This document shows, in pieces, positions 44,347 through 45,593 of a stretch of DNA of 45,593 nt. The position numbers were made by a program, and so were the translations under genes. Position 1 is the stretch's first letter, and every line of letters begins with the position of its first letter. Source of the DNA: Alphaproteobacteria bacterium (lineage in GTDB: Bacteria > Pseudomonadota > Alphaproteobacteria > Rhizobiales > Aestuariivirgaceae); contig JAHEFB010000035.1 of NCBI GenBank assembly GCA_024640405.1, positions 1 to 45,593 of the forward strand, in the 5' to 3' direction. The notes beneath the pieces were generated by a model. It was not told where the DNA came from. It did no database searches and saw only the letters and a program-made list of their open reading frames with translations.

Positions 44347-45297
44347 ATGGATCAGAACACATCACAGCTTTCGCCCTATCGCATCTTCACGCGAACCGAA
44401 TGGGCAAAACTTCGTGCCGATACGCCGCTCACCCTGACGGCTGACGAGGTCGAAGACCTGCGTGGCGTAAACGATCGCGTGAACCTGGATGAAGTGGTGG
44501 CGATCTATCTGCCGCTGTCGCGATTGCTGAACCTGTATGTGGCCGCCAGCCAGGACCTGTTTTCGGTTACCCAGAATTTTCTCGGCGGCAACAATCACAA
44601 GGTGCCCTATATCATCGGCATTGCCGGTAGTGTGGCAGGCGGCAAAAGCACAACTGCCAGGATTTTGCGTGGCCTTCTGGCACGCTGGCCCAATCATCCG
44701 AAAGTCGCTTTGTTGCCGACGGACGGATTTCTGCTGCCGAATGCGGTGCTGGAGCGTGAAGGCCTGATGAACCGAAAGGGGTTTCCGGAAAGCTACGATC
44801 TGCCGGTGCTGTTGCGGTTCCTGTCGGACATCAAGGCCGGCAGCCGCAATGTCAGTGCGCCGGTCTATTCACATATCAGCTACGACATTGAGCCGGGAAA
44901 ACACATCACCATCGACCAGCCGGACATACTGATCGTCGAGGGCCTCAACGTCCTGCAGACCGGCAGGCCGCCGCGCGACGGCAAGGCCATACCCTATGTG
45001 TCTGACTATTTTGATTTCTCGATCTATATCGATGCCGACGAAAACGATTTGCGCACCTGGTATGTCAACCGGTTCTTCTCGTTTCGCGAAACCGCCTTTG
45101 CAGATCCCAGGTCATACTTTCATAGATACTCGAAACTGACGGATGTGGAAGCCCAGGAAACCGCGACCCGGATCTGGGAAACTGTCAACCTGGCAAACCT
45201 GCGTGAAAATGTTCTGCCGACCCGCCAGCGGGCCGACCTGATATTGCGCAAAGGGCCGGATCATCTGATCAACTCTGTCTATCTGCGCAAGCTTTAG
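44347..45297 (+). CDS. coaA: Pantothenate kinase CoaA (type I)
   Basis: A 316-residue P-loop kinase that makes 4'-phosphopantothenate, the first and feedback-regulated step of CoA synthesis. It begins [23 protein letters not shown], has the P-loop GSVAGGKST at about 94-102, [22 protein letters not shown] and [12 protein letters not shown], all as in the E. coli enzyme. It ends [17 protein letters not shown]. With coaE at 32826 the window holds both the first and last enzymes of the pathway. It is the last gene of the his block. Confidence 0.97.
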   Translation: MDQNTSQLSPYRIFTRTEWAKLRADTPLTLTADEVEDLRGVNDRVNLDEVVAIYLPLSRLLNLYVAASQDLFSVTQNFLGGNNHKVPYIIGIAGSVAGGKSTTARILRGLLARWPNHPKVALLPTDGFLLPNAVLEREGLMNRKGFPESYDLPVLLRFLSDIKAGSRNVSAPVYSHISYDIEPGKHITIDQPDILIVEGLNVLQTGRPPRDGKAIPYVSDYFDFSIYIDADENDLRTWYVNRFFSFRETAFADPRSYFHRYSKLTDVEAQETATRIWETVNLANLRENVLPTRQRADLILRKGPDHLINSVYLRKL

Positions 45298-45593
45298 GTC
45301 GGAGCGCATTGGGGGCCTAGATTTAAAAGGTTCAGAAAAGAGCCCTGCCGAGACCTTTGGCTTGACTCATCGCCCCGTCACTTCCGGACCTTTGCCGCCG
45401 TTTGGCATGCCTTTGTAGAATGTCCGTTTCACCCCCAACAACGGTCATTTTACTCGGAAGGGCATAGAGTCCAAAATGTGCCATGTGTGGACGGCCCCAT
45501 GTTGTCAAGGGAGTTTTGATCACTGACGCACTGCTGGTCGGAGCTGCCATGTGTTCGGCCTGTTGGTGCGGCACTTTGCATGGCCGCTGGCCA
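45298..45593. other. Unassigned stretch at the right edge
   Basis: There is no recognisable gene after the coaA stop. On the minus strand a frame is open from the right edge to a TGA at 45332-45334, about 86 codons, with a Lys/Arg/Gly-rich end; it could be the C terminus of a gene that starts beyond the window, but no family motif is seen. No terminator with a T run is evident. Confidence 0.3.

Noticed and set aside
1..45593. CRISPR array, prophage, insertion sequence with transposase, or defence cluster
   Set aside because: No regularly spaced repeats, no phage structural genes, no transposase and no defence-associated domains were found; nearly all genes are conserved housekeeping genes in a familiar order.

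Overview
This window reads as the replication-origin region of a chromosome from an alphaproteobacterium, most likely in the order Hyphomicrobiales (Rhizobiales). The evidence is gene order and family variants: mnmE-mnmG-rsmG-parA-parB beside hemE-hemJ-rho; a hemE/PPDK-regulator intergenic gap with DnaA-box-like sites; secB-fxsA-timA-mltA-smr-XRE-hslUV-his; a CtrA-type box before ftsK; and a CenR-like response regulator. I do not name a genus.

Layout. 0-1 kb: the 3' end of a VOC-family gene, about 600 bases without a supportable gene, and tRNA-Gly(GCC). 1-4 kb: a rightward block of prolyl-tRNA deacylase, thioredoxin-TPR protein, LON-domain protein, Trm112-like protein and a DUF971 protein. 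4-6 kb: a UbiH-family hydroxylase diverging from tesB. 6.2-8 kb: glnK-amtB behind a sigma-54-type promoter and closed by a hairpin terminator. 8-12.7 kb: ftsK behind a CtrA-type box, lolA, a 259-bp element with terminal inverted repeats, and xthA. 12.7-14.5 kb: a cyclic-nucleotide-binding protein and a CenR-like regulator, diverging from an L,D-transpeptidase. 14.5-19.5 kb: yggS, then leuS-lptE-holA. 19.5-25.2 kb: leftward mnmE-mnmG-rsmG-parA-parB with two strong parS sites. 25.2-30.2 kb: a DUF255 thioredoxin-fold protein converging on rho, hemJ and hemE. 30.17-30.55 kb: the predicted oriC. 30.5-34.1 kb: PPDK regulator, maf, aroE, coaE and dnaQ, tightly packed. 34.2-38.5 kb: secB and fxsA leftward, then timA-mltA-smr-XRE rightward. 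38.5-40.8 kb: hslVU bracketed by two inverted copies of a 103-bp palindromic repeat. 40.8-45.3 kb: hisB-DUF2628-hisH-hisA-hisF-hisE-coaA. The last 296 bases are unassigned.

The genes are nearly all housekeeping: origin, partitioning and terminus functions (oriC, parABS, ftsK), replication and repair (holA, dnaQ, xthA), translation and tRNA modification (leuS, mnmE, mnmG, rsmG), envelope biogenesis (lolA, lptE, mltA, L,D-transpeptidase, secB), heme and histidine synthesis, and nitrogen sensing. I found no defence island, prophage, CRISPR array or biosynthetic cluster. The less familiar material is non-coding: the inverted-repeat family around hslVU, the 259-bp terminal-inverted-repeat element between lolA and xthA, the oriC architecture, and a perfect palindrome between the CenR-like regulator and the L,D-transpeptidase.
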